Assembly: GCA_027483945.1 (NCBI GenBank)
Contig: JAIXTM010000009.1
Location: 226,455-290,454, forward strand
DNA length: 64,000 nt
DNA from: Hyphomicrobiales bacterium
Lineage (GTDB): Bacteria; Pseudomonadota; Alphaproteobacteria; Rhizobiales; Beijerinckiaceae
Direction: 5' to 3'
Made by a program: the position numbers and the translations under genes
Shown: positions 42,053 through 51,562 of the stretch, one piece after another
Position numbering within the stretch: the stretch's first letter is position 1
How the letters are laid out: each line of letters starts with the position of its first letter
The notes under the pieces: model-generated
Database searches by the model: none
What the model was told of the DNA's origin: nothing
The model's input: the letters and a program-made list of their open reading frames with translations, nothing else

Positions 42053-42580
42053 TCAGTCGCCCGCCGCCTCCGTGTGAACCCGCCGCAGGGTCTCGAAGGC
42101 GGCGAGCTGCTCCGGCTTGAGGTTGCGTTCGGCGTCGCGGCCGACGAAGACCTTGAACATCACATCCCCGTCGACGCTGACGAACTGCACCGAGCAGGAC
42201 CTGCGCTTGAAGAAGGGCCGGTCGACCAGGTAGATCGCGGCGCACCTGTCGGCGCGCAGGTGCCCGCCGATCGGGCTGTCCCCGTGGATGTTGAAATAGC
42301 CGCGCGCCAGCGTGCCGTGCGGCAGCGAGCCCTTCGTCTCGAACACGCCGTCCCGCGTGTGGACGATGAACATGATCTCGCCCCAGCTGGCGAGTTCGGC
42401 CCAGACCTCCTGGAACAGCGAGCCTTCGATCCGCACCGCCTGAGGCGCGCCGAGCCGGTCGAGCACGTCCCGCATCGTGACGGATACGCTGTCCGCGATC
42501 CGCTCCAGCACGCCGTCGGGGTCGGCGGCGAGCGCCGCACCGATCGGGTCGCCGGCCCTGACCGCTGCCACCGCGCTCAC
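42053..42580 (-). CDS. hutX: Heme utilization cytosolic carrier HutX
   Basis: 175 aa. HutX/ChuX-type split-barrel protein that carries heme from the inner-membrane importer to downstream use. Marks: IEGSLFQEVWAELASWGEIM, FIVHTRDGVFETKGSLPHGT, GYFNIHGDSPIGGHLRADRC and AAIYLVDRPFFKRRSCSVQF. GTG start at 42580 overlaps the stop of the monooxygenase gene (GTGA). Last gene of the minus-strand half of the heme locus. Confidence 0.9.
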   Translation of the reverse strand: MSAVAAVRAGDPIGAALAADPDGVLERIADSVSVTMRDVLDRLGAPQAVRIEGSLFQEVWAELASWGEIMFIVHTRDGVFETKGSLPHGTLARGYFNIHGDSPIGGHLRADRCAAIYLVDRPFFKRRSCSVQFVSVDGDVMFKVFVGRDAERNLKPEQLAAFETLRRVHTEAAGD

Positions 42581-42912
42581 GCCGCCACTCCCGGCCGGCG
42601 CAGTTCCTCCAGCACCACCTCGAAACCTTCGAACTGCGGGTGGCCGGCAATGGGGAGCGGGCGCGTGTTGCCGGCGCGGGCGTGCGCCTTGCGGAAGGCG
42701 TCCGACTTCGTCCAGGCCTCGAAATCGGCCTTCGTTTCCCAGACGGTATGGGACGAATAGAGCGTGTGGTCCTCGTGCGAGGCCCCGCGCAACAGGTGGA
42801 AGGCGACGAAGCCGCCCATATCGGAGAGATAGCTCTCCCGCGTGCGCCAGACCGTCTCGAACTCGGCTTCCTGGCCGGGCGTCACCCGGAACCTGTTCAT
42901 CGCGATATACAT
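42577..42912 (-). CDS. Antibiotic-biosynthesis-monooxygenase family protein, probable heme oxygenase
   Basis: 111 aa, ferredoxin-like ABM fold: MYIAMNRFRVTPGQEAEFET, VWRTRESYLSDMGGFVAFHL, SHTVWETKADFEAW and the closing EGFEVVLEELR. HmoA/IsdG-type heme-degrading enzymes share this fold and the NRF..VxxG start. Coupling to hutX (GTGA overlap) and tonB makes heme cleavage the likely job, releasing iron. Start ATG 42912 has GGAG eight bases upstream. Confidence 0.82.
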   Translation of the reverse strand: MYIAMNRFRVTPGQEAEFETVWRTRESYLSDMGGFVAFHLLRGASHEDHTLYSSHTVWETKADFEAWTKSDAFRKAHARAGNTRPLPIAGHPQFEGFEVVLEELRRPGVAA

Positions 42913-42949
42913 GGCTGTCGTCTCCTTGCGTTGCGGCGGAAGCCTGGGT

Positions 42950-44041
42950 TCAGAAGTCCCGCAGGTCGAAGCGGACCGAGCCCGTGAAGGCCATCGTGGT
43001 CCGGCCGGCCTCGGGCGGAATCGGCGGAAAGGGCGAGGCGCGTCGCGCCATGGCGAGCGCCTCCTCGTCGAGCGGCGCCGCGCCCGAACTGCCGGCCAGC
43101 GCGACACTGCGCACCGCGCCGCTGCCGTCGATGGTGAAGCTGACGCGCACCGTGCCGGTGACGCCCCGGTCGCGCAAAGCGGCCGGATAGCGCTTCTGCC
43201 GCGCCAGATGAGCGAGCACCTGGCGCGCATAGGAATTGACGACGTCGGCATTGCCGGCGGTGCCCTGCGTGCCGCCGCTACCCCCGCGCACGCTCGCGGT
43301 GGTGGCCGGCGAAGGCTGCGCCGCCTGGACGGGAGCGGGCTTCGCCGGCCGCGCTGCCGGTTTCGTGCGGGGCGGCTGGGGCTGCGGCCTGACGGGCTGA
43401 GGCTTGGCCGGCTGAGGCGGCCTGGGTGGCTCTGGCTGGGTGGGTTGCAGCGGTTTCGTCTGTTCCGGCTGCGGCCGGGGTGCGGCCGGCGGCATGTCGG
43501 CCTCCGGAGCCGGTGCCTGCGCGAAGTCCGCCGCGCGCAGAGTGGGCACGTCGCTGGCCGGGACGGCGAAATCGGCCGCTTCCGGCACCGGTTCCAGCGG
43601 GAAATCCGGGCGCTCGGCGATCTCCGGCATCGGAACCGCGATCTCGGCCGCCGGCGCCGCCGCCATGCTCGCTTGCCGGTCCTCCTCGCCCACCAGGATG
43701 AACTCCACCGGGATCGCCTCGACGCCGCCGCGCGCCAGAGGGTCCTGCGGCACGAGGCTCGTCAGGGCGATGCCGGCGGCGAGGATCGCGCCGTGGAGGG
43801 CGACCGATGCGAGGGCCCCGAGGCCGGCTTCGCGCCTCTTGGAAGCGAAGAGCGGCGCCGGCCGCTCCCCGCCGGGAAGCGCGCGGACTTCCGCAGACCC
43901 CGGATCCGGCGCCGAGCGGACCGGGGGCAGGACGGGCGGCGCGGACATGGGCGGGCGACGCGCCGACGCGTCCGCCGGCCGCCAGCCGGGGAGGGCCATC
44001 CGCATCGGCCGCTCGCGTCGCAGGGCCGCCCGCGCGCTCAT
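42950..44041 (-). CDS. tonB: TonB-family energy transducer
   Basis: 363 aa. One N-terminal membrane anchor (LGALASVALHGAILAAGIAL), a long proline-rich periplasmic spacer (PRPQPEQTKPLQPTQPEPPR and similar), and the C-terminal TonB domain: VLAHLARQKRYPAALRDRGV, TGTVRVSFTIDGSGAVRSVA and PLDEEALAMARRASPFPPIP. It transmits proton-motive force to the adjacent receptor. The ATG at 44041 overlaps the receptor stop (ATGA). No exbB/exbD genes lie in the window. The first ~75 residues before the membrane segment are longer than usual; a later start is possible. Confidence 0.88.
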   Translation of the reverse strand: MSARAALRRERPMRMALPGWRPADASARRPPMSAPPVLPPVRSAPDPGSAEVRALPGGERPAPLFASKRREAGLGALASVALHGAILAAGIALTSLVPQDPLARGGVEAIPVEFILVGEEDRQASMAAAPAAEIAVPMPEIAERPDFPLEPVPEAADFAVPASDVPTLRAADFAQAPAPEADMPPAAPRPQPEQTKPLQPTQPEPPRPPQPAKPQPVRPQPQPPRTKPAARPAKPAPVQAAQPSPATTASVRGGSGGTQGTAGNADVVNSYARQVLAHLARQKRYPAALRDRGVTGTVRVSFTIDGSGAVRSVALAGSSGAAPLDEEALAMARRASPFPPIPPEAGRTTMAFTGSVRFDLRDF

Positions 44042-46116
44042 CGGGACGCGAACTTCACCGTGACGGCGAACTTGGCGGTCAGCCCCGCGCCGTTGTCGCT
44101 GTCCAGATATTTGCGGTAGCGGCGGTCGAACAGGTTCTCGACGATGAAGTCGCCGCGCACGGTCTCGCTCGCCTTGTAGGAGGCGAAGACGTCGACGAGC
44201 CCGTAGGCCTTGCTGGCGGGGAACGTCGCCGCGGCCGCCGGCGGCACCCATTTCTCGTCGAAGACCGTGAAGCGCGTGCCGATCGTCAGGCGACGGTCGA
44301 GGAAGCGCAGGCCGACCGTGCCGCCGATCTTGTCCGGCTGGACCGAGACGAGCTTGGTGTCGGTGACGAGGTTTCGCCCGGCGAGGCGCGAGCCCGCCAG
44401 CGTGACGAAGCCGTCACCCCAATCGTAGCTGGCTTCGGCCTCGACGCCGTGGATCCGCGCCCGCGACACGTTCTGGTACTGCACGTCCGGCAGGAAGATC
44501 GTCGGGCAGAAGGGCGACGGGCACACCTTGTAGGGCACCGTCCCCGGCAGAGAGACTTGGTCGATATAGTCGTCGATGCGGTTGGTGAAGGCGGAGACCT
44601 TGCCGCGCAGCGCATCGCCCGGCCGGAATACGTCGTCATAGGAGATGTTCACGCCCGCTTCGAGGCTCCGGGCCGTTTCCGGCCGCAGGGCCGGATTCGG
44701 CCGGATGCGGAAGGGCGGGAAAGGGTGGATGCCGTTGATCAGCGTTTCCGACAAGGCCGGTGCGCGGTAGGCCTCCGCATAGGTGCCGTAGACTTCGATG
44801 CCGCGGATCGGCGTGACGCCGACCGTGATCTTGGGCGACAGGCGGCTGCCATCCGCCTCGAGCGTGCCGCCCTTGAGCTCGTAGGTATCGTAGCGCAGGG
44901 CGCCGAGCACGCGCAGCCAGCCGGCGAAGCGGGTCTCGTTCTGCACGAAGCCGCCGACGAGCTGGCGCTTGCCGGAGGGCGTGAACGCCGCGCCATAGCC
45001 GCCGGCGGCGTCCGTCGTCGTCACCTCGTCGAAGACGCCGTCGATGCCGTAGGTCAGCGCGTGCTGGAACGGCCCGGTGTCGAACCGCGACGTGTTGAAC
45101 AGGTCGAAGCCACTCGTGCCGATATCGTAGGTCAGCGGCGCGCCGACCGTGACGCCAAGCGAGCGGTAGGTTGCCGTCGGCAGGACGACGCGCTGCTCGT
45201 CGCGGGTCGTCGTGTGGTAGACCTTGGCATTGAAATCGACGAGCGGCGTATCGGGCCGGTTGAACCGGTAGCCCAGCACGTAATTGCCGGTCGCCACGTC
45301 GTGGCTGAACCGCGTGCCCGCCGCCGACGTGCCGTTATTGGTGAACTTGAACTGCTGGACATGGGCGCTAAGACTCAGCGTGTGCCCGTCCGCCGGGCGG
45401 ATATTGGCCTTCACCAGGCCGCCGGCGAGGTCGGTGCCGCTGTCCGGGATCTCCCGGTTGGAACCGTCGCGATAGGGATTGGTGTCGCGCACCACGAACT
45501 GGCCGAACAGGTCGGCGAACGTGCCGATCCGGATGCCGGCCGATGTCGAGCTCAGCGGCCCGGCGCCGTTCGTTCCGAAGCCCAGCGTCTGCTCGACGCC
45601 CATGCGCTCGTCCGGCGCCAGGATGTCGTCGATCGAGCGGGTGCGGAAGGCGACGACGCCGCCGACCGCGCCCGAGCCGTAGATGGTCGAGACCGGCCCG
45701 CGCACCACGTCCACACCGCCGATGAAGGCGGGGTCCAGGAAGAAGGTGCCGGACGCGGCGTGGCCGGTCTGCTGGAAGTTCTGCCGCGCGCCGTCGACCG
45801 TCACCGCCACGCGCCCGAAATTCTGCAGGCCGCGTACGTTCACCGCGGTGGCGGGGCTGTTTCCGTTCTCCTGCGTCGTGACGCCGGGGACGTTGCGCAG
45901 CACGTCGGAGGTCCGCCGCGGCTGGATGCGGTCGATCTCGGGTTTCGTGACCACGCTGGCGCCGCCGAGCTGGTCGACGACGCGGCCCTCGGTCTTCGTC
46001 CCGGTGACGGTGATCGTGTCGAGTTCGACCGCCTCCTGGGCCGCGACCGGCCAGGAAAGCGTCCATGTCAGCCACGATGCGGATGCAAGCAGGCATCCGC
46101 GCAGGATAGTATTCAT
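44038..46116 (-). CDS. TonB-dependent hemoglobin/heme outer-membrane receptor
   Basis: 692 aa. Signal peptide (CLLASASWLTWTLSWPVAAQ), TonB box-like LDTITVTGTKT, plug domain (RTSDVLRNVPGVTTQENGNS, NVRGLQNFGRVAVTVDGARQ, GGVDVVRGPVSTIYGSGAVG) and a 22-strand barrel with the FRAP-like box TYAEAYRAPALSE and NPALRPETARSLEAG typical of the TonB-hemoglobin/transferrin family. The final residue is Arg rather than Phe, but the closing strand TAKFAVTVKFA has the usual alternation. Divergent from hemP; first gene of the receptor-tonB-oxygenase-hutX operon. Confidence 0.92.
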   Translation of the reverse strand: MNTILRGCLLASASWLTWTLSWPVAAQEAVELDTITVTGTKTEGRVVDQLGGASVVTKPEIDRIQPRRTSDVLRNVPGVTTQENGNSPATAVNVRGLQNFGRVAVTVDGARQNFQQTGHAASGTFFLDPAFIGGVDVVRGPVSTIYGSGAVGGVVAFRTRSIDDILAPDERMGVEQTLGFGTNGAGPLSSTSAGIRIGTFADLFGQFVVRDTNPYRDGSNREIPDSGTDLAGGLVKANIRPADGHTLSLSAHVQQFKFTNNGTSAAGTRFSHDVATGNYVLGYRFNRPDTPLVDFNAKVYHTTTRDEQRVVLPTATYRSLGVTVGAPLTYDIGTSGFDLFNTSRFDTGPFQHALTYGIDGVFDEVTTTDAAGGYGAAFTPSGKRQLVGGFVQNETRFAGWLRVLGALRYDTYELKGGTLEADGSRLSPKITVGVTPIRGIEVYGTYAEAYRAPALSETLINGIHPFPPFRIRPNPALRPETARSLEAGVNISYDDVFRPGDALRGKVSAFTNRIDDYIDQVSLPGTVPYKVCPSPFCPTIFLPDVQYQNVSRARIHGVEAEASYDWGDGFVTLAGSRLAGRNLVTDTKLVSVQPDKIGGTVGLRFLDRRLTIGTRFTVFDEKWVPPAAAATFPASKAYGLVDVFASYKASETVRGDFIVENLFDRRYRKYLDSDNGAGLTAKFAVTVKFASR

Positions 46117-46334
46117 CCGCGCGCCCCAAGTTTGTAGCCATTCTAATTTTGTCGATGGCTGGCTTGAGAGCGGCGTTGGCTCTGCTGGCTGGCTTGTCTG
46201 TTGGCGTTACGCTAGAACAGACGTTGCGCCTCCTACCGATTTCCATTATCGACGTCAATAGAGCGTTGGAAACAAAGCAGTTTTACATCATTCTAAACTG
46301 CGATGTCTGTTTCCTGACTATCGGGATCACAGTC
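46117..46334. promoter_or_regulatory. Divergent control region of the heme locus
   Basis: 218 bases between the receptor and hemP, clearly AT-richer than the flanks. ATTCTAA occurs at 46140-46146, ATTCTAAA at 46290-46297 and a related ATCTAAA at 46342-46348. These resemble half-sites of the iron control element bound by Irr in Hyphomicrobiales, or a Fur-like site. No full inverted repeat is seen, so the assignment is tentative. A divergent iron-responsive promoter pair is expected here. Confidence 0.45.
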
Positions 46335-46532
46335 TTGAACGAATCTAAACTGAAGGGCGGTCCTGCCGGCACGCACGCCGAGGCGGCTTCCACCGCGGCA
46401 GCGCCCGTAGAGGCGCCGGAACTCGACGTGCGCGACATCGTGGGCACCGCCCGCGAGGCGGTCATCCGCCACAACGGCGAGCGCTACCGCCTGCGCATCA
46501 CCGCCAACCAGAAACTGATCCTGACCAAGTGA
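46335..46532 (+). CDS. hemP: Hemin uptake protein HemP
   Basis: About 65 aa from TTG 46335. The C-terminal half is the HemP signature: LDVRDIVGTAREAVIRHNGE followed by RYRLRITANQKLILTK. No ATG is present in frame near the expected start; TTG 46335 has a weak GGGA upstream and gives the usual length, while the frame stays open further upstream into the control region. HemP is a small cytoplasmic protein that promotes heme-receptor expression in related bacteria. It overlaps hmuT by four bases (GTGA). Confidence 0.82.
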   Translation: MNESKLKGGPAGTHAEAASTAAAPVEAPELDVRDIVGTAREAVIRHNGERYRLRITANQKLILTK

Positions 46533-47413
46533 GCATCGCCATGGCCGTCCCGAACCAGTTCCGCCGGTTTCTGGCCCCGCTCGCCGCGGCGGCCATCCTC
46601 GCGGCCGGCGCCGCCCATGCCGGCGACGAGGCGGGCTCGCGCATCGTCTCGGTCGGCGGCACGATCACCGAGATCGTCCATGCCCTTGGCGCCGGCGATC
46701 GGCTCGTCGCTGTGGACACGACGAGCACCCATCCGCCCGAGCCCGCCGCCCGGCCGAATGTCGGCTACATGCGGGCCCTCTCCGCGGAGGGCATCCTGTC
46801 GCTCAGGCCGAGCGCCGTCCTGGCGCAGGAAGGCTCCGGCCCCCCGGCCGTGCTGGAACTCGTGCGCGGCGCGGGCATCCCGCTTCATATCCTGCCGGAC
46901 GAACCGAGCCCCGAGGGCGTCGTGCGCCGCATCCGCCGCGTGGCCTCCCTCATCGGCGCCGACGCCGCCGGCGAGACGCTCGCCGCCTCGGTCGAGGCGA
47001 AATTCGCCGCGCTCGCCGCCGGGCCGCCGCCCAAGCCCCTGCGCGTCCTCTTCCTCATCAGCCTCCAGGGCGGCAGGCCGATGGCCGCCGGATCGGGCAC
47101 CGCCGCCGCCGCCATGATCGGCCTGTCCGGCGCGACCAACGCCGCGGAAGGCTTCGAGGGCTACAAGCCGCTGACCGACGAGGCGGTCGCCGCCGCCCGG
47201 CCGGACGTCGTCCTGATGATGGAGCGGGCCGGAAGCGCCATGGCGCCGGAGACGCTGTTCGCGCTGCCCGCCTTCGCCCGCACGCCGGCCGCGTCGCGCA
47301 AGGCGCTCGTCGTCATGGACGGGCTCTATCTCCTCGGCTTCGGCCCGCGGACCCCTGACGCGATCCGCGACCTGCGGAACGCCCTGTCGCGGGCGGCGGG
47401 GTCGGGCTCGTGA
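46529..47413 (+). CDS. hmuT: Hemin ABC transporter substrate-binding protein
   Basis: 294 aa with a signal peptide (FLAPLAAAAILAAGAAHA). Periplasmic binding-protein of class III: RIVSVGGTITEIVHALGAGD, VAVDTTSTHPPEPAARPNVG, YMRALSAEGILSLRPSAVLA and ALVVMDGLYLLGFGPRTPDA. GTG 46529 overlaps the hemP stop; ATG 46541 is an alternative. It delivers heme to HmuUV. Confidence 0.92.
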   Translation: MSIAMAVPNQFRRFLAPLAAAAILAAGAAHAGDEAGSRIVSVGGTITEIVHALGAGDRLVAVDTTSTHPPEPAARPNVGYMRALSAEGILSLRPSAVLAQEGSGPPAVLELVRGAGIPLHILPDEPSPEGVVRRIRRVASLIGADAAGETLAASVEAKFAALAAGPPPKPLRVLFLISLQGGRPMAAGSGTAAAAMIGLSGATNAAEGFEGYKPLTDEAVAAARPDVVLMMERAGSAMAPETLFALPAFARTPAASRKALVVMDGLYLLGFGPRTPDAIRDLRNALSRAAGSGS

Positions 47414-48476
47414 CGCTGGCCGTCGAGGCCGCTCCGCGCCTGCGGCTGGCGCTCGCCCGGCCGGGCGGGCGGGCCTTGTTCCTGGGGGGCCTTGCGGCCC
47501 TCCTGCTTCTGGCGGCCATCGCCGCGCTCGCCTTCGGCGCGGCGCGTATCCCTCCGGCGCGGGTCCTGGCGATCCTCGCCGGTCAGGCCGATCCGGCCGT
47601 CACGGGCGATGCCGCCATCGTCTGGCAGATCAGGCTGCCTCGGATGATCCTCGGCGCCCTGGTCGGCGCCGGGCTCGCCGTCTCCGGCGCGCTGATGCAG
47701 GGCCTCTTCCGCAATCCGCTCGCCGATCCCGGCCTCGTCGGCGTGTCGTCCGGCGCCGGTCTCGCCGCGGCCGCGACGATCGTCCTTGGCCACAACCTGC
47801 CGCTGGGCGGGCTCGACCCGATGGCGATCCTGCCCCTTGCCGCCTTCCTCGGCGGCCTTGCCGTCACGATCCTGCTCTATCGCCTGTCCACCCGCGACGG
47901 GCGTACCTCGGTCGCGACGATGCTGCTCGCCGGCATCGCCGTCGGCGCGCTCGCCGGCGCGCTCACGGGGCTCCTCGCCTATGTCAGCGACGACCGCCAA
48001 CTCCGGGACCTGACCTTCTGGTCCCTCGGCTCCCTTGGCGGCGCCACCTGGCCGAAGGTCGCCGCGACCGCGCCGGCGATCCTTCCCGTCCTCCTGGCCG
48101 TGCCGTTCCTGTCCCGCGGCCTCAACGCCCTGCTCCTCGGCGAGGCGGAGGCCCACCATCTCGGTATCCCGGTCCAGCGGCTGAAGGCGCTGCTCGTCGT
48201 CGCCTCCGCGCTCGCGGTCGGCGCCTCCGTCGCGGCCGCCGGCGCCATCGGCTTTATCGGCATCGTCGTGCCGCATCTCGTGCGCCTCGCGGCGGGGCCG
48301 GACCACCGGCTCGTCCTGCCGGGCAGCGCGCTTCTCGGTGCGGCGTTCCTCGTCGGCGCGGACATCCTCGCCCGCACGCTCGTCGTGCCCGCCGAACTGC
48401 CCATCGGCATCGTGACCGCCGCGACCGGCGCGCCCTTCTTCCTGTGGCTCCTCCTCGACCGCCGGACGACGCTGTC

Positions 48477-48480
<4 letters not shown>
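47410..48480 (+). CDS. hmuU: Hemin ABC transporter permease
   Basis: 356 aa, FecCD/BtuC-type permease with about ten membrane segments. Marks: IVWQIRLPRMILGALVGAGL, VSGALMQGLFRNPLADPGLV, GVSSGAGLAA, FWSLGSLGGATWP and GFIGIVVPHLVRLAAGPDHR. GTG start overlaps hmuT; its stop overlaps hmuV (ATGA). Forms a homodimer with two HmuV. Confidence 0.93.
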
Positions 48481-49301
<821 letters not shown>

Positions 49302-49331
49302 ACCCGTGACCGGATGCCCGCGGCATCCGCC

Positions 49332-49423
49332 GGAGACGTGGCCGAGAGGCTGAAGGCACTCGTTTGCTAAATGAGCAGGCTCCGAAAGGGGCCTCGAGGG
49401 TTCGAATCCCTCCGTCTCCGCCA
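49332..49423 (+). tRNA. tRNA-Ser (anticodon GCT)
   Basis: 92 bases with arms GGAGACG/CGTCTCC, anticodon loop TTGCTAA, a long variable arm (GCTCCGAAAGGGGCC region), T-arm GAGGGTTCGAATCCCTC, discriminator G and encoded CCA. Class II tRNA; stands 30 bases after hmuV. Confidence 0.97.
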
Positions 49424-49576
49424 CTTTACCCGCTTCGCTTCCTGCTTTTTGCGCCTGTTCGACCTGCCGCCTGTCCACGGCGGACCGACATTTGCGGCCG
49501 CCGGGGCTAGGCACCGGGAATCCGGCCCCCTAGAGTGCGGCCGGGGGCAACACGAAGCCATTGCGGAGCTTCAGCG

Positions 49577-51562
49577 TTGCTATCGTTGCGTTTTCTGCAA
49601 GTCCGGCCGGCGCGGCTGGTAGCCTGCGCCGTCCTGGCCGGAGCGACCGCCCTTGCGTCTCCGGTCCTCGCCTTCGATCTGTTCGGCCTGTTCGGCGAGC
49701 GGACGCCGCAGCCGCGCGCCGATTCGCTTCCCTACAGCGTCACCATCGAGGCGGCCGGCGACCGCGCCCTGCGCGATCGCCTCCGGGATGCGTCCGGCCT
49801 CTACCGGCTGCGCGACGACCCGCCCGCCGATGCCGACACGCTGGTGCGCCGCGCCGAAGCGGACCTCAACCCGCTCACCGACGCGCTCTGGGGCGAAGGC
49901 TATTACGACGGCACGGTGGAGATCCTCGTCGCCGGCCAGCCCGTCCGGCCGCCGGGGCCGCTCCCCTCGTCAGGCGCCGTCACGGCCGCCGCCGCCCTGA
50001 AGGGTCGCGCCGCGATCCCCATCACGATCCGGGCCGTTCCAGGCCAGCGTTTCGTGCTCCGGCGCATCGAGGTCCGGCAGGACCGGGCCACCGGCCGGAC
50101 GCTGTCGGACATCCCGCCCCGCATCGTGCGCCTGAAGCCGGGAGATCCGGCCCGCGCCGCCGAGCTTCGCGCCGCACAGGCCCGCATGGTTGATTATCTG
50201 CGCGCCCAGTCGCGGCCGCTCGCCCGCGCCGAGACGATCGCGGCCGTGGTCGACCATCCCGCCGATGCGATGGACGTCGCCTACATCCTCTCGCCGGGCC
50301 CCGTCGCGCCGATCGGGACGATCTCGGTGTCCCCGCCGCCTAACGTCGACGAGCGCGTCATCCGCTCCTTCATCTATGCGCGGCCCGGCGACCCTTATTC
50401 GCCGCAGGCCATCTCCGACATCCGCAAGTCGGTCGCGCGCATCCCGGCTCTTTCCTCCGTGCGCGTGCGCGAGGCGGAGAGCCTGGACAAGCAGGGTCAA
50501 TTGCCGCTCTTCGTCGAGATCACCGAGCGGCCGCCCCGGGTGCTCGGCGTGTCGGCCCGCTACTCGACCCTCGATGGTCCGGCGCTGCGGGCCTATTGGG
50601 AGCATCGCAATCTCTTCGGCGGCGCCGAGCAATTGCGGCTGGAAGGCGAGACCTTCCTCGCCGAGCGCAATGACGGCACCTCGATCAAGCGGCCCGGCGA
50701 TCTGGAGCGCTCCGATATCGGCGCCCGGTTCCGCGCCACGTTCGTGAAGCCGGCTTTGGGCGGCACCCGAAACGACCTCCTGGTCGGCGGCCTGCTGGAG
50801 CGCGACCGCACCGGCGGCGACCGGTTCGGCGGCTATACGAGCCGCGTCGGCGAGGTGACGGCCGGCATCCGCCACCGTTTCTCCGACACGTTCTCCGTCC
50901 AGGGCGGGCTCGAATACGAGCGCGGCCGCACCAGCGACGTGCTGGGCGATATCGATTACCGGCTGATCGGCGTCCCGCTCTCGCTGACCTACGATTCCAC
51001 CGACAATCCCCTCGATGCCACGCGTGGCATCAAGCTGACCGCTTCGGTGACGCCGTTCCCGTCCTTCCTCGGCTCCAGCGTCGGCTTCACCGAGGCGCGG
51101 GCCTCCGCCTCCACCTATTTCGCGTTCGACGAGGACGCCCGCTTCGTCCTTGCCGGACGCGTCGGGCTGGGCTCGGTCGTCGGCGCCGATCTCGACGAGG
51201 TCCCCGCCAACCACCGCTTCTTCGCCGGCGGCGGCGGATCGGTGCGCGGCTATCGCAGCCGTTCGCTGGGCCCGCGCGGCCCGTTCGGCATCGTCACCGG
51301 CGGCCGCAGCCTGCTGGAAGGCTCGCTGGAAGCGCGGATCAAGGTGACGGACACGATCGGGATCGTGCCTTTCGTGGATGCCGGCGGGGCCTTTTCCGGC
51401 GAATATCCCGACTTCGACGAGCGGATACGCGTCTCGGCCGGCCTCGGCCTTCGCTATTACACGGCGGTCGGCCCGATCCGGCTCGACGTCGCGACGCCGC
51501 TCAACCGGCGAAACGGCGACCGGCCCGTGGCCGTCTATATCAGCATCGGTCAGGCCTTCTGA
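49577..51562 (+). CDS. tamA: TamA, outer-membrane BamA/Omp85-family assembly protein
   Basis: 661 aa from TTG 49577, chosen because GGAG lies eight bases upstream and a complete signal peptide follows (LVACAVLAGATALASPVLA, cut before FDLFG). POTRA repeats: YSVTIEAAGDRALRDRLRDA, PITIRAVPGQRFVLRRIEVR and APIGTISVSPPPNVDERVIR. The C-terminal 16-strand barrel contains the Omp85 marks FFAGGGGSVRGYRSRSLGP and GIVPFVDAGGAF, and ends PVAVYISIGQAF with terminal Phe. With TamB it inserts autotransporters and other outer-membrane proteins and may aid lipid transport. The tamB start overlaps its stop. Confidence 0.93.
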   Translation: MLSLRFLQVRPARLVACAVLAGATALASPVLAFDLFGLFGERTPQPRADSLPYSVTIEAAGDRALRDRLRDASGLYRLRDDPPADADTLVRRAEADLNPLTDALWGEGYYDGTVEILVAGQPVRPPGPLPSSGAVTAAAALKGRAAIPITIRAVPGQRFVLRRIEVRQDRATGRTLSDIPPRIVRLKPGDPARAAELRAAQARMVDYLRAQSRPLARAETIAAVVDHPADAMDVAYILSPGPVAPIGTISVSPPPNVDERVIRSFIYARPGDPYSPQAISDIRKSVARIPALSSVRVREAESLDKQGQLPLFVEITERPPRVLGVSARYSTLDGPALRAYWEHRNLFGGAEQLRLEGETFLAERNDGTSIKRPGDLERSDIGARFRATFVKPALGGTRNDLLVGGLLERDRTGGDRFGGYTSRVGEVTAGIRHRFSDTFSVQGGLEYERGRTSDVLGDIDYRLIGVPLSLTYDSTDNPLDATRGIKLTASVTPFPSFLGSSVGFTEARASASTYFAFDEDARFVLAGRVGLGSVVGADLDEVPANHRFFAGGGGSVRGYRSRSLGPRGPFGIVTGGRSLLEGSLEARIKVTDTIGIVPFVDAGGAFSGEYPDFDERIRVSAGLGLRYYTAVGPIRLDVATPLNRRNGDRPVAVYISIGQAF

